A stretch of 64,000 nt of DNA from TMP-24 sp046348855. GTDB lineage: Bacteria; Pseudomonadota; Alphaproteobacteria; Rhodobacterales; Rhodobacteraceae. How positions within the stretch are numbered: position 1 is the first letter of the stretch; every line of letters starts with the position of its first letter. The DNA is taken from contig JAXMDK010000011.1 of assembly GCA_046348855.1 (NCBI GenBank), forward strand, positions 1-64,000. The letters are read 5' to 3'. This document shows, one piece after another, positions 50,088 to 59,114 of the stretch. The position numbers and the translations under genes were made by a program. Below the pieces are notes generated by a model. It had not been told where the DNA came from. It saw only the letters and a program-made list of their open reading frames with translations, and did no database searches.

Positions 50088-50741
50088 ATGACCGAGATGC
50101 CGAAGGTTCATGTCGGACAACGGCACGACGCTGTCCCGGTGACGGCGAGCAAGCTTCATACGGCCACCCTGTCGTTTGAAAACATGCATCTGCATGGCGA
50201 GCTTCTGGCCGACATCTTCCGCGCCCGTCATCAGTCCTTCATCGTCCACAAGAAGTGGAACCTGCCCGAAGCCATCGGCATGGAATACGACCAGTATGAC
50301 ACGCCGGCCAGCCGCTGGATTGCCGTCCACAGCGACGGCGAGGTTTTCGGCGGCATGCGCCTGACGCCGACGACGGCCCGCTGCGGCGTCTACAGCTATA
50401 TGATCCGTGATGCGCAGCGCGGCCTGCTGGACACGATCCCCACCGATCTGTTGTACGACGAGGCGCCCATCAGCCCGCTGATCTGGGAAAGTACCCGTGT
50501 CTTCGTTTCCCATTCCACCCCGATGGCCATCCGCCGCAGGGTCCATGCGCTGATGGTGCGCGAGATGACCGACGCCGCCCGCGCCGAAGGGGCAGACCGG
50601 ATCATCGCGCTGACGTCGGGCAACTGGCAAAGATGGTACGGCCGCTGCGGCCTGTACGCCGAGGCGCTGGGGCCGATGATGCCCATCGACGACGGCATCT
50701 TCCAGTGCGTGATGATCGACCTCACCCGGCGCCCGCACTGA
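50088..50741 (+). CDS. acyl-homoserine-lactone synthase, LuxI family
   Basis: The 217-residue protein has all the LuxI landmarks: FRARHQSFIVHKKWNLPEAI with Arg, Phe and Trp, EYDQYDTPASRW with the Asp pair, GGMRLTPT with Arg, and WESTRVFV with Glu, Ser and Arg. It condenses S-adenosylmethionine with an acyl carrier to make the signal; the acyl length cannot be read. An N-terminal extension of about 25 residues precedes the usual LuxI start. It is paired with the luxR gene upstream. Confidence 0.92.
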   Translation: MTEMPKVHVGQRHDAVPVTASKLHTATLSFENMHLHGELLADIFRARHQSFIVHKKWNLPEAIGMEYDQYDTPASRWIAVHSDGEVFGGMRLTPTTARCGVYSYMIRDAQRGLLDTIPTDLLYDEAPISPLIWESTRVFVSHSTPMAIRRRVHALMVREMTDAARAEGADRIIALTSGNWQRWYGRCGLYAEALGPMMPIDDGIFQCVMIDLTRRPH

Positions 50742-50796
50742 CCTACGGCACGCCCGGCCCTTCCGGCGCGGGCTGAAAACGGCTAGAACTCCGGGC

Positions 50797-52110
50797 ATGG
50801 CCGATCTCTTCGATGACCCCGCTGCCGCTACGCCGGCCGGTCTGCAGCGCCCGCTGGCCGACCGGATCCGCCCGACGCGCCTGTCCGATGTGATCGGCCA
50901 GACCCATGTTCTTGGGCCCGAAGGGCCGCTGGGGGCGATGCTGGCCGCGGGCAGCCTGTCGTCGGTCATCTTCTGGGGGCCGCCGGGGGTGGGCAAGACC
51001 ACCACCGCCCGGCTCCTGGCCGACGCGACCAATCGCGCCTTCGTCCAGATCAGTGCGATCTTTTCCGGGGTGCAGGACCTGCGCAAGGTGTTCGACACCG
51101 CCCGGATGCGCGTCGGGCAGGGGCAGGGCGGCACACTCCTGTTCGTCGATGAGATCCACCGTTTCAACAAGGCCCAGCAGGACGGGTTCCTGCCCTACAT
51201 GGAGGATGGCACCATCCTTCTGGTCGGCGCGACGACCGAGAATCCCTCGTTCGAGCTGAACGCCGCCCTTCTCAGCCGTGCGCAGGTGGTGGTGCTGGAA
51301 CGGCTGACGCTGGCTGATCTCGAACGGCTGGCGCAGCGGGCCGAACGCGAACTGGGCCGCGCCCTGCCGCTGACCGCCGCCGCGCGCGAGGCGCTTCTGG
51401 AAATGGCTGATGGCGACGGCCGGGCGCTTCTGAACCTGATCGAGCAGGCGGCCGCCTGGAAGGTTGGGGCACCTCTCGACCCGGCGGCGCTGGCGCAACG
51501 GCTGATGCGGCGGGCGGCGAAATACGACAAGTCGGGCGACGAACATTACAACCTGATTTCCGCCCTGCACAAATCGGTGCGCGGATCGGACCCCGACGCT
51601 GCCCTTTACTGGCTGTCGCGGATGCTGGAAGGCGGCGAAGACCCCCGCTTTCTTGCCCGGCGCATCACCCGCATGGCCATCGAAGATATCGGGCTGGCCG
51701 ATCCGCAGGCGCAAAGTGTGTGCCTGCACGCCTGGGAAATCTACGAACGCCTAGGCACCCCCGAAGGCGAGCTGGCGCTGGCGCAGGCGGTCATCTACCT
51801 GGCGTTGGCGCCCAAGTCGAACGCCGGCTACGTGGCCTACAAGGCCGCCCGGTCTGAAGCCCGCCGCACCGGGTCGGAACCGCCGCCCAAGCATATCCTG
51901 AACGCGCCGACCCGGCTGATGAAGGAGCAGGGCTATGGCGCCGGCTATGCCTACGACCATGATGCCGAGGACGGGTTTTCCGGGCAGAACTACTTCCCGG
52001 ACACCATGCGGCGGCCGGTTCTTTATCAGCCGGTCGATCGCGGCTTCGAGCGCGACCTGAAGAAGCGCCTCGACTGGTTCGCGCGGCTGAGGGACAAGCG
52101 CAATTCGTGA
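50797..52110 (+). CDS. rarA: replication-associated recombination protein A (RarA/MgsA)
   Basis: The 437-residue AAA+ protein has Walker A GPPGVGKTTTARLLA, Walker B LLFVDEIHRFNKAQQD and sensor 1 VGATTENPSFE. The C-terminal tetramerisation domain shows LYWLSRMLEGGEDPRFLARR and LNAPTRLMKEQGYGAGYAYD. RarA acts at stalled forks and gaps. A hydrophobic-charged N-terminus (MADLFDD) resembles the clamp-binding motif of this family. It follows luxI by 55 bases. Confidence 0.96.
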   Translation: MADLFDDPAAATPAGLQRPLADRIRPTRLSDVIGQTHVLGPEGPLGAMLAAGSLSSVIFWGPPGVGKTTTARLLADATNRAFVQISAIFSGVQDLRKVFDTARMRVGQGQGGTLLFVDEIHRFNKAQQDGFLPYMEDGTILLVGATTENPSFELNAALLSRAQVVVLERLTLADLERLAQRAERELGRALPLTAAAREALLEMADGDGRALLNLIEQAAAWKVGAPLDPAALAQRLMRRAAKYDKSGDEHYNLISALHKSVRGSDPDAALYWLSRMLEGGEDPRFLARRITRMAIEDIGLADPQAQSVCLHAWEIYERLGTPEGELALAQAVIYLALAPKSNAGYVAYKAARSEARRTGSEPPPKHILNAPTRLMKEQGYGAGYAYDHDAEDGFSGQNYFPDTMRRPVLYQPVDRGFERDLKKRLDWFARLRDKRNS

Positions 52111-52195
52111 TCGTCGCGGCCCGGCGGGGCAGGGGGGCCGACTCTCGCCGCCGTGCGGTTGACTTTCGGGCCGCAAACCCCGAGGAAGGCCCATC

Positions 52196-52573
52196 ATGTT
52201 GCAGACCCTGTTCACCGTGGCCCTTGGCGGCGCGATCGGCGCATCGGCGCGCTATCTGACCAATGTTGCCACCATGCGGCTTCTGGGCGGCGACTTTCCC
52301 TGGGCCACGGTCTTTGCCAATGTCGCCGGATCGTTCTGCATGGGCTTTATCGTCGTGCTGTTCGCCCATCGCGGGCTGACCCGCCACGCGCCGTTCGTGA
52401 TGACCGGCATCCTCGGCGGCTACACCACCTTTTCGGCCTTCTCGCTCGACACGATCAGCCTCTGGCAGCGCGGCGCGCCGCTGACGGCGGGAGCCTATGT
52501 CGCCGGTTCGGTGGCGCTGTCGCTGGCGGCGCTTGTCGCCGGAATGGCGGTTGCGCGGGGGATCTACGCATGA
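52196..52573 (+). CDS. crcB: fluoride efflux channel CrcB/Fluc
   Basis: The 125-residue protein has four membrane helices. GGAIGASARYL lies in the first, GDFPWATVFANVAGSFCMGF in the second and GILGGYTTFSAFSLDT in the third, which holds the fluoride-lining Phe and Ser/Thr track. It exports fluoride as a dual-topology dimer. No fluoride riboswitch is evident in the 85 bases upstream. The stop overlaps the next start (ATGA at 52570-52573). Confidence 0.95.
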   Translation: MLQTLFTVALGGAIGASARYLTNVATMRLLGGDFPWATVFANVAGSFCMGFIVVLFAHRGLTRHAPFVMTGILGGYTTFSAFSLDTISLWQRGAPLTAGAYVAGSVALSLAALVAGMAVARGIYA

Positions 52574-53630
52574 GCGGCGCGGTCAAGACTCTGACGGTCG
52601 GCACTGACGAAGGCGAAAGCCGGCTGGATCGCTGGCTGAAGAAGCGTTTTCCCGAAATGACCCAGGGCCAGGTCGAAAAGCTGTGCCGCACCGGGCAGAT
52701 CTGGGGTCGACGGTGGCCGGGTCAAGGGCGAGCAGCCGCGTCGGGCCGGGCATGCAGGTGCGGGTGCCGCCCCTGCCCAAGACCGACGCGCCGGCCGAAG
52801 GCCGCGCGGCGCCGGCGGCGGGCATCTCCGAGGCTGACGCGCAGATGATCCAGGCGGCGGTCCTGTGGAAGGACGAACATATCATCGCACTGAACAAGCC
52901 GCCTGGCCTTCCGTCGCAGGGCGGCTCGGGCCAGGGCGCGCGCCATGTCGACGGTTTGGCCGAGGCGCTGAAGTTCGGCTACAAGGACCGGCCGAAGCTG
53001 GTCCACCGACTGGACAAGGACACCTCGGGCGTCCTCCTGCTGGCGCGCACCGACCGGATCGCGCGGGCCCTGTCCGAAGCCTTCCGCGCCCGCACCACCC
53101 GCAAGATCTATTGGGCGGTGGTGGCCGGCGTTCCCAGCCCGCGGATGGGCACCATCCGCTTCGGCCTGGTCAAGGCGCCGGGGCGTGGTGGCGGCGGCGA
53201 GGGCGAAAAGATGATCGCAATTCACCCGGCGAAGGTCGACCAGACCGAAGGCGCCAAGCGCGCCACCACCGACTATGCAGTCCTTGACATGCTGGGTAGC
53301 CGCGCCGCCTGGGTGGCGCTGGTGCCGGTGACCGGGCGCACCCATCAGCTGCGCGCCCACATGGCCGAGATCGGCCATCCGATCGTCGGGGACGGCAAGT
53401 ACGGCGGTTCGGGGCAGGAAAACCAGGGCGACGGCTGGGGCGCCCAGTTGGGCGGCGACATCAGCCGCAAGCTGCACCTGCATGCCCGCTCGCTGTCCTT
53501 CGACCATCCGATCACTGGCAAGCGCATTACCCTGACCGCGCCCTTGCCCGACCACATGAAGCGCACCTGGAAGACCGTCGGCTGGCAAGAAACCGACGTG
53601 CCCGCCGATCCGTTCGCGGAGGCCGAATGA
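52570..53630 (+). pseudogene. rluC: RluA-family 23S rRNA pseudouridine synthase (RluC-like), two frameshifts
   Basis: An S4 domain opens the protein in the frame of ATG 52570 (ESRLDRWLKKRFPEMTQGQV, CRTGQI). The expected VDGGRVKASSRVGPGMQVRV follows only if one G is removed from the run at 52703-52706 and another at 52726-52728. The catalytic domain is then intact: PPGLPSQGGSGQG, VHRLDKDTSGVLLLARTDRI with the catalytic Asp, and GRTHQLRAHMAEIGHPI. Two single-base G insertions 23 bases apart suggest base-calling error. It overlaps crcB and the HAD gene by four bases each. Confidence 0.9.
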
Positions 53631-54301
53631 CTGCCTCCTTGCGGCTCGTCGTCTTTGACGTCGACGGCACCCTGGTCGACAGCCAGCACCAGATCTGCGC
53701 GGCGATGGAGGCCGCCTTCGCGGCCGAGGATGCCCCGCCGCCGGGGCGCGACCAGACCCTGGGCATCGTCGGCCTGTCGCTGCCCGAGGCGGTGGAAGTG
53801 CTGGCCCCCGGCCTTGGCGCGGATCGCCGACAAAGGATTGTCGCTGCCTACAAGGCGCAGTTCCTGCCCTTGGCCGGCGGCGCCCCGGCGCCGCTTTACC
53901 CCGGCGCGGCGGCGGTGTTGCAGGAACTTGCCGGGCGTGACGACCTTCTTCTCGGGGTCGCCACCGGCAAGTCGCGGCGCGGGCTCGACCGGATGATCGC
54001 GGCGCACGGATTCCACGGCCTGTTCTTCACCCGCCAGGTTGCCGACGACCATCCATCCAAGCCGCACCCGTCGATGCTGATGGCCGCGCTGGCCGAGGCC
54101 GGTGTCACGGCCGACCGGGCGGTGATGATCGGCGACACGACTTTTGACATGGAAATGGGCCGGCTCGCCGGGGTGGCGACGATCGGCGTCGGCTGGGGCT
54201 ACCACCGTCCGGCGGCGCTGGCCGAACAGGGTGCGCGGCGGGTGATCGACCGCTTCGCCGATCTGATCCCGGCCATCGACAGCATCTGGGGGCAGGCATG
54301 A
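53627..54301 (+). CDS. HAD-IA family hydrolase (Gph-like)
   Basis: The 224-residue phosphatase has HAD motif I FDVDGTLVDS with the nucleophile and acid Asp, motif II GVATGKS, motif III Lys in HPSKPHPSM and motif IV MIGDTTFDMEM. The cap domain of about 80 residues is of the phosphoglycolate-phosphatase type. The actual substrate is not known. It overlaps the RluA-family gene and the ATP12 gene by four bases each, so the block crcB to ATP12 is one coupled operon. Confidence 0.9.
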   Translation: MTASLRLVVFDVDGTLVDSQHQICAAMEAAFAAEDAPPPGRDQTLGIVGLSLPEAVEVLAPGLGADRRQRIVAAYKAQFLPLAGGAPAPLYPGAAAVLQELAGRDDLLLGVATGKSRRGLDRMIAAHGFHGLFFTRQVADDHPSKPHPSMLMAALAEAGVTADRAVMIGDTTFDMEMGRLAGVATIGVGWGYHRPAALAEQGARRVIDRFADLIPAIDSIWGQA

Positions 54302-55017
54302 GCGGCTGGCAGGCCAAGCGATTCTGGACCGAGGTCTCGACCGAGCCGGTCGACGGCGGCTACCGTGTGCTTCTCGACGCGCGGCCGGTGCGCACCCCCG
54401 CCAAGGCCGCGCTGATCCTGCCGACCCAGGCGATGGCCGAGGCGGTTGCTGCCGAATGGCGGGCGGTGGACAAGATCGTCGATCCGTTGCGGTTGCCAGT
54501 CACGCGGGCTGCGAATGCCGCCATCGACAAGGTCAAACCGCAGTTCGCCGAGGTCTGCGACCTGATCGCCGCCTATGGCGCGTCCGATCTTCTTTGCTAT
54601 CGCGCCGAAGCCCCGGCTGAACTGACGGCGGCTCAGGCCGCCGCCTGGGACCCGATGCTGGACTGGGCCGCCCTTCGGCTGGGCGCGCGCCTGATCGCAA
54701 CGCGCGGTGTGGTCCCGATTGCGCAGCCCGCCGACAGCCTTGCGGCCCTTGCCGCGCAGGTCCGGGCCTGTAGCCATTTCCAGTTGACTGCCCTTCACGA
54801 TCTGGTCGGGCTGAGCGGTTCGCTGGTCCTGGGGCTCGCGGCCACGACCGGGGAATTCACTCTTGAATCGCTGTGGCGGCTGTCACGATTCGATGAGGAA
54901 TGGCAGTCTGCCCAATGGGGCGAAGACGAAGAAGCGTCCGCGGTGGCGCAGCGAAAGCGGGACGATTTTCTGCGCGCCGGTCATTTCTGGAAACTTTCCG
55001 GCCCGCATCGCCAATAA
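54298..55017 (+). CDS. ATP12 family F1-ATPase assembly chaperone
   Basis: The 239-residue protein shows the ATP12 pattern RFWTEVSTEPVDGGYRVLLD, RPVRTPAKAALILPTQAMAE, AVAAEWRAVDKIVDPLRLPV and the later DLLCYRAEAP. In mitochondria ATP12 binds the F1 alpha subunit; alphaproteobacterial homologues are common. The genomic link to a HAD hydrolase and an RluA-type synthase is typical of Rhodobacterales. It ends 206 bases before bztA. Confidence 0.92.
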   Translation: MSGWQAKRFWTEVSTEPVDGGYRVLLDARPVRTPAKAALILPTQAMAEAVAAEWRAVDKIVDPLRLPVTRAANAAIDKVKPQFAEVCDLIAAYGASDLLCYRAEAPAELTAAQAAAWDPMLDWAALRLGARLIATRGVVPIAQPADSLAALAAQVRACSHFQLTALHDLVGLSGSLVLGLAATTGEFTLESLWRLSRFDEEWQSAQWGEDEEASAVAQRKRDDFLRAGHFWKLSGPHRQ

Positions 55018-55223
55018 TCTTTCCCGACCGGCCGCCATCCGTTCCGGTTCGTGACCCGCCGCGCAAAATCTTCGGGCGCGGGCCGCGAAATCGGAATGCG
55101 TTCTTGACGCGCGCGGCTCATCTGTCGAAACTGACAGGACTGGGGATATCCTCAAGAAAACCGTGCCGGGTTCACCCGGCCATACCAGATCGCCCATGAC
55201 GGGCGGCAACTCAGGAAGAGGTA

Positions 55224-56243
55224 ATGATGAAAAAATCCGTATTCCTCGGATCGCTGGCAGCTTCGGCCCTTGTGGCCGGCTTCGCCTCGGCCGGAACGCT
55301 TGATGATGTGAAGGCCCGCGGCCAGCTGATCTGCGGCGTCAACACCGGCCTGACCGGCTTTGGTGCGCCGGACGCCAGCGGCAACTACGCGGGCTTTGAC
55401 GTGGCCGTGTGCCAGGCCGTCGCGGCGGCCGTGCTGGGCGATGCGACCAAGGTCAAGTATGTGCCGACCACCGGCGAAACCCGCTTTACCGCGCTTGCCT
55501 CGGGCGAAGTCGACATGCTGGCCCGCAACTCGACCTGGACCTATTCGCGCGACACCGACCTGAAGCTCGATTTCGTCGCGGTGAACTACTACGACGGCCA
55601 GGGCTTCATGGTGAAGAAAGAGCTGGGCGTGACCTCGGCCAAGGACCTGAACGGCGCGACGATCTGCATCCAGACCGGCACCACTACCGAACTGAACCTG
55701 GCCGACTACTTCAAGGCCAACAACATGACCTATACCCCGGTCACCATCGCCGACGACGCCGAAGGCCAGCGCCAGTATGTGGCTGGCGCCTGCGACGCCT
55801 ACACCACGGACGCCTCGGGCCTGGCCGCTGCGCGCGCGACATTGGCGGACCCGGAAAACAACATCATCCTGCCGGAAATCATCTCGAAGGAACCGCTGGC
55901 GCTCGCCGTCCGTCACGGCGACAACAACTGGGGCGACATCGTCCGCTGGACCTTCTATTCGCTCGTCACCGCCGAAGAAAAGGGCATCACCAAGGCGAAT
56001 GTCGAGGAGATGGCTTCGTCGTCGCAGGACCCCGAGGTGCGTCGCCTGCTGGGCGTCGAAGGCGATCTGGGCACGATGATGGGTCTCGACAAGGATTGGG
56101 CCAAGCGCGCCATCGCCGTCAACGGCAACTATGGCGAAATCTTCGCCGCCAACCTGGGCGAAGCCACCCCGGTCAAGCTGGCCCGCGGCCTGAACGAACT
56201 GTGGAGCAAGGGCGGCCTGATGTATTCGCCGCCGTTCCGTTGA
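55224..56243 (+). CDS. bztA: Glu/Gln/Asp/Asn ABC transporter, periplasmic binding protein
   Basis: The 339-residue protein has a signal peptide (MKKSVFLGSLAASALVAGFA SA cleaved near residue 24) and a type 3 solute-binding fold. GQLICGVNTGLTGFGAPDAS, YAGFDVAVCQAVAAAVLGD and LNGATICIQTGTTTELNLAD are typical of BztA/AapJ. It captures acidic amino acids and their amides. ATG 55224 and 55227 are both possible after aggaagagg. A strong hairpin follows the stop. Confidence 0.95.
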   Translation: MMKKSVFLGSLAASALVAGFASAGTLDDVKARGQLICGVNTGLTGFGAPDASGNYAGFDVAVCQAVAAAVLGDATKVKYVPTTGETRFTALASGEVDMLARNSTWTYSRDTDLKLDFVAVNYYDGQGFMVKKELGVTSAKDLNGATICIQTGTTTELNLADYFKANNMTYTPVTIADDAEGQRQYVAGACDAYTTDASGLAAARATLADPENNIILPEIISKEPLALAVRHGDNNWGDIVRWTFYSLVTAEEKGITKANVEEMASSSQDPEVRRLLGVEGDLGTMMGLDKDWAKRAIAVNGNYGEIFAANLGEATPVKLARGLNELWSKGGLMYSPPFR

Positions 56244-56263
56244 TCTGAACGGATTGCAGGTCT

Positions 56264-56290
56264 GGGCGCGCCCGCGGGCGCGCCCTTTCT
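56264..56290 (+). terminator. hairpin between bztA and bztB
   Basis: GGGCGCGCC-cgcg-GGCGCGCCC is a perfect 9-bp stem followed by TTTCT. Partial termination or 3' stabilisation here would give the excess of binding protein over permease that such transporters need. Confidence 0.7.
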
Positions 56291-56381
56291 CAGAAGGGAT
56301 CTGAACGGTCCGGCCGCTGGGGGCGTGACCCCCGCCAATCAAGGCATTCGCCTGGGCGCGCCGACCGAATGGGGGGATTTC

Positions 56382-57659
56382 ATGGCAATTGCCACCGAGG
56401 CGCCGAAGGCCGGCTTTCGGCCCAGCATGCTTATCTATGACACCCGGTTCCGATCGGCCACCATTCAGGTGATCGTGCTGATCCTGGTGCTGCTGGGCCT
56501 GTCCTGGCTGATCCACAACCTGTTTGCCAACCTGGCGGCCAAGGGCAAGGACCTGAGCTATGCCTTCCTGTGGCGCCGGGCGGGCTATGACATCGGCCAG
56601 CACCTCATCCCCTACACCAATGACAGCACCCACGGCCGGGCGGCGATCGTCGGGCTGCTGAACACGCTTCTGGTCGCGAGCCTGGCCTGCGTCTTCGCGA
56701 CGGTGCTCGGGGTCGTGGTCGGTGTCCTGCGCCTGTCGAAGAACTGGCTGGTCGGCCGGCTGATGACCGTCTACATCGAGGTCTTCCGCAACGTCCCGCT
56801 GCTGCTGTGGATCATCCTGACCTACGTGGTCTTTTCCGAGATCATGCCCGAGCCCAAGGACTTCAAGCTGACCGATGCGATGATCGCCGCGGGACAGGCA
56901 CCGAAGGCATCGATGATCCTTGACGGTTCGGTGGCGGTCACCAACCGCGGCACCAACATTCCGGCGATCCTTCTGTCGCACCCGCTGGGCGGCGCCGACA
57001 TCGGCCCGCTGTCGCTGAATTTCAGCTTCCTGGCCATCGTCGCCGTCATCATCGCCAGCCTGCTGGCCAACCGGGCTCTGTTGCGCAATGCCAAGGCCCG
57101 GCAGGAAGCCACCGGCAACCGGCCCACGACCTGGTGGAAAAGCCTGCTGATCCTGTTTGGGCCGGTGCTGGCATTGCTGTGGGGGTTGGGCTTCCATCTG
57201 GAATATCCGACGTTCAAGGGCTTCAACTTCCAGGGCGGCATCAACGTCGCCCATGCCTTCACCGCGCTCCTGATCGCGCTGACCGTCTATTCCGCCACCT
57301 ACATCGCCGAGGCGGTCCGCGCCGGCATCCTGGCCATTTCGCGCGGCCAGTCCGAGGCGGCCTTCGCGCTGGGCCTGCGCCCCGGCCGGACGATGCGGCT
57401 CATCATTCTGCCGCAGGCGCTGCGGGTCATCATTCCGCCGCTCATCAGCCAGTATCTTAACATCACCAAGAACACGACGCTGGGCATCGCGGTCAGTTAC
57501 CTCGACCTCAAGGGCACGCTCGGCGGGATCACCCTGAACCAGACCGGGCGGGAACTCGAATGCATGCTGCTGATGATGCTGATCTACCTGACGCTCAGCC
57601 TGATGATCTCGGCGGTGATGAACATCTACAACAATGCCGTGAAGCTGAAGGAGCGCTGA
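56382..57659 (+). CDS. bztB: Glu/Gln/Asp/Asn ABC transporter, permease
   Basis: The 425-residue HisM-type permease has a first helix near VIVLILVLLGLSWLIHNLF and a conserved NTLLVASLACVFATVLGVVV. Near the C-terminus is the EAA loop facing the ATPase (EAAFALGLRPGRTMRLIILP). ATG 56382 (MAIATEAPKAGFRP) is preferred to 56325, with ggggga upstream. The large insert between the early and late helices is typical of BztB/AapQ. It precedes bztC by one base. Confidence 0.95.
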   Translation: MAIATEAPKAGFRPSMLIYDTRFRSATIQVIVLILVLLGLSWLIHNLFANLAAKGKDLSYAFLWRRAGYDIGQHLIPYTNDSTHGRAAIVGLLNTLLVASLACVFATVLGVVVGVLRLSKNWLVGRLMTVYIEVFRNVPLLLWIILTYVVFSEIMPEPKDFKLTDAMIAAGQAPKASMILDGSVAVTNRGTNIPAILLSHPLGGADIGPLSLNFSFLAIVAVIIASLLANRALLRNAKARQEATGNRPTTWWKSLLILFGPVLALLWGLGFHLEYPTFKGFNFQGGINVAHAFTALLIALTVYSATYIAEAVRAGILAISRGQSEAAFALGLRPGRTMRLIILPQALRVIIPPLISQYLNITKNTTLGIAVSYLDLKGTLGGITLNQTGRELECMLLMMLIYLTLSLMISAVMNIYNNAVKLKER

Positions 57660-57660
57660 G

Positions 57661-59103
57661 ATGACCGAAGCCGCCTTCGTCCGGACCCAGATGCTTCAGC
57701 CCGAAACGCCGCCCGTTGCCGAACGGGGCGTGGTGAAGTGGCTGCGCGAGAACCTGTTCTCGGGACCGCTGAACACGGTCCTGACCCTGCTCGGCATCCT
57801 GGTGGTGTTCTATCTGCTCAAGTGGGCGCTGCCCTGGTTCCTGAACGGCGTCTGGAACGCCGGATCGCTCGGCGAATGCCGTCGCATCATCGCCGCCAAT
57901 GCGGGGCCGGACGCCAGCGGCGCCTGCTGGGCAATGATCCGGGAACGCTGGAACCAGTTCCTGTTCGGCCTCTACCCTGTCGACGAATATTGGCGGCCGA
58001 CCATGACCTTCTTCCTGCTGTTTGCCGCCATCGCGCCGGTATTGCTCTTCGGCAACCGCCGGGCGGCAACTGTGATCGTCGGGGCCGCGGGGCTGCTGAT
58101 GGCCGCCGCCTTCTTCGGGCTGGCGGTGCCAAGCCCGGTCTTTCTGGCCGGCGCCGCCATCGTCCTGGCGCTCTATTGCCTGGCCGAAGTCGCGCCGCGA
58201 CGGCTTTTGTGGTTCGCCATGCTTTACCCGGCGCTGTCGTTCTGGCTGCTGTGGGGCGGATCGGTCTGGCGGCCGATCTGCGCGCTGGCGGGCTTTGCCC
58301 TGATGTTCCTGCTGTTCCGCCTGCTTGCGGCGCGGATCGGGCCGGTCGTCGCCATGGTCACGGGGTTCCTGGCCGCCTGCGCCTGGTGGCTGTTCCTGCA
58401 ATCCGACGTCTCGGCGGCGCTGACCTCGGCCATGCCGGTCACGCTGAAGCCGGTGACGAGCGACCAGTTCGGCGGCTTCCTCCTGGCGATCATCATCGGG
58501 GTGACGGCCATCATCAGCTCGCTGCCGATGGGTATCGTCCTGGCGCTGGGCCGCAAGTCGGACATGCCGTTGATCAAGATGCTCTGCGTCGGCTTCATCG
58601 AGTTCTTCCGGGGCGTACCGCTGATCACGGTGCTGTTCTCGGCGAACTACATGCTGCTCTACTTCCTGCCGCCCAGAACCAACTTCGACCTGATCCTGCG
58701 GGTGATCATCGTCGTCGTGATCTTCGCTTCGGCCTATATCGCCGAGGTGGTCCGCGGGGGCCTGGCTGCCCTGCCGCGGGGCCAGTACGAGGCTGCGGAC
58801 GCGCTCGGGCTCGACTACTGGCAGGCGCAGCGGCTGATCATCATGCCGCAGGCACTGAAGATCTCGATCCCCGGCATCGTGTCGAGCTTCATCGGCCTGT
58901 TCAAGGACACGACGCTCGTGGCCCTGGTCGGCCTGATGGACCCGTTGCAGGGGGTGACCAAGATCGTTCGCGCCGACATCAACTGGAAGGGCATCTACTG
59001 GGAGCCTTACATCTTCGTCGGCGCCATCTTCTTCATCTTCTGCTTCAGCATGTCGCGGTACTCGATGTATCTCGAACGCAAGCTGAAGCGCGATCATCGC
59101 TAG
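57661..59103 (+). CDS. bztC: Glu/Gln/Asp/Asn ABC transporter, permease
   Basis: The 480-residue second permease has several extra N-terminal helices (about residues 60-250) before the conserved core. The core begins LAIIIGVTAIISSLPMGIVL and carries the EAA loop YEAADALGLDYWQAQRLIIM and SFIGLFKDTTLVALVGLMD. It pairs with BztB to form the channel. The gap to bztB is one base and to bztD 11 bases. Confidence 0.95.
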   Translation: MTEAAFVRTQMLQPETPPVAERGVVKWLRENLFSGPLNTVLTLLGILVVFYLLKWALPWFLNGVWNAGSLGECRRIIAANAGPDASGACWAMIRERWNQFLFGLYPVDEYWRPTMTFFLLFAAIAPVLLFGNRRAATVIVGAAGLLMAAAFFGLAVPSPVFLAGAAIVLALYCLAEVAPRRLLWFAMLYPALSFWLLWGGSVWRPICALAGFALMFLLFRLLAARIGPVVAMVTGFLAACAWWLFLQSDVSAALTSAMPVTLKPVTSDQFGGFLLAIIIGVTAIISSLPMGIVLALGRKSDMPLIKMLCVGFIEFFRGVPLITVLFSANYMLLYFLPPRTNFDLILRVIIVVVIFASAYIAEVVRGGLAALPRGQYEAADALGLDYWQAQRLIIMPQALKISIPGIVSSFIGLFKDTTLVALVGLMDPLQGVTKIVRADINWKGIYWEPYIFVGAIFFIFCFSMSRYSMYLERKLKRDHR

Positions 59104-59114
59104 GGAGACCAATC

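Noticed and set aside
52111..52195. fluoride riboswitch upstream of crcB
   Set aside because: The short upstream region lacks the conserved pseudoknot sequences.
55152..57254. 700-codon open frame on the minus strand
   Set aside because: Antisense to bztA and bztB, which are complete.
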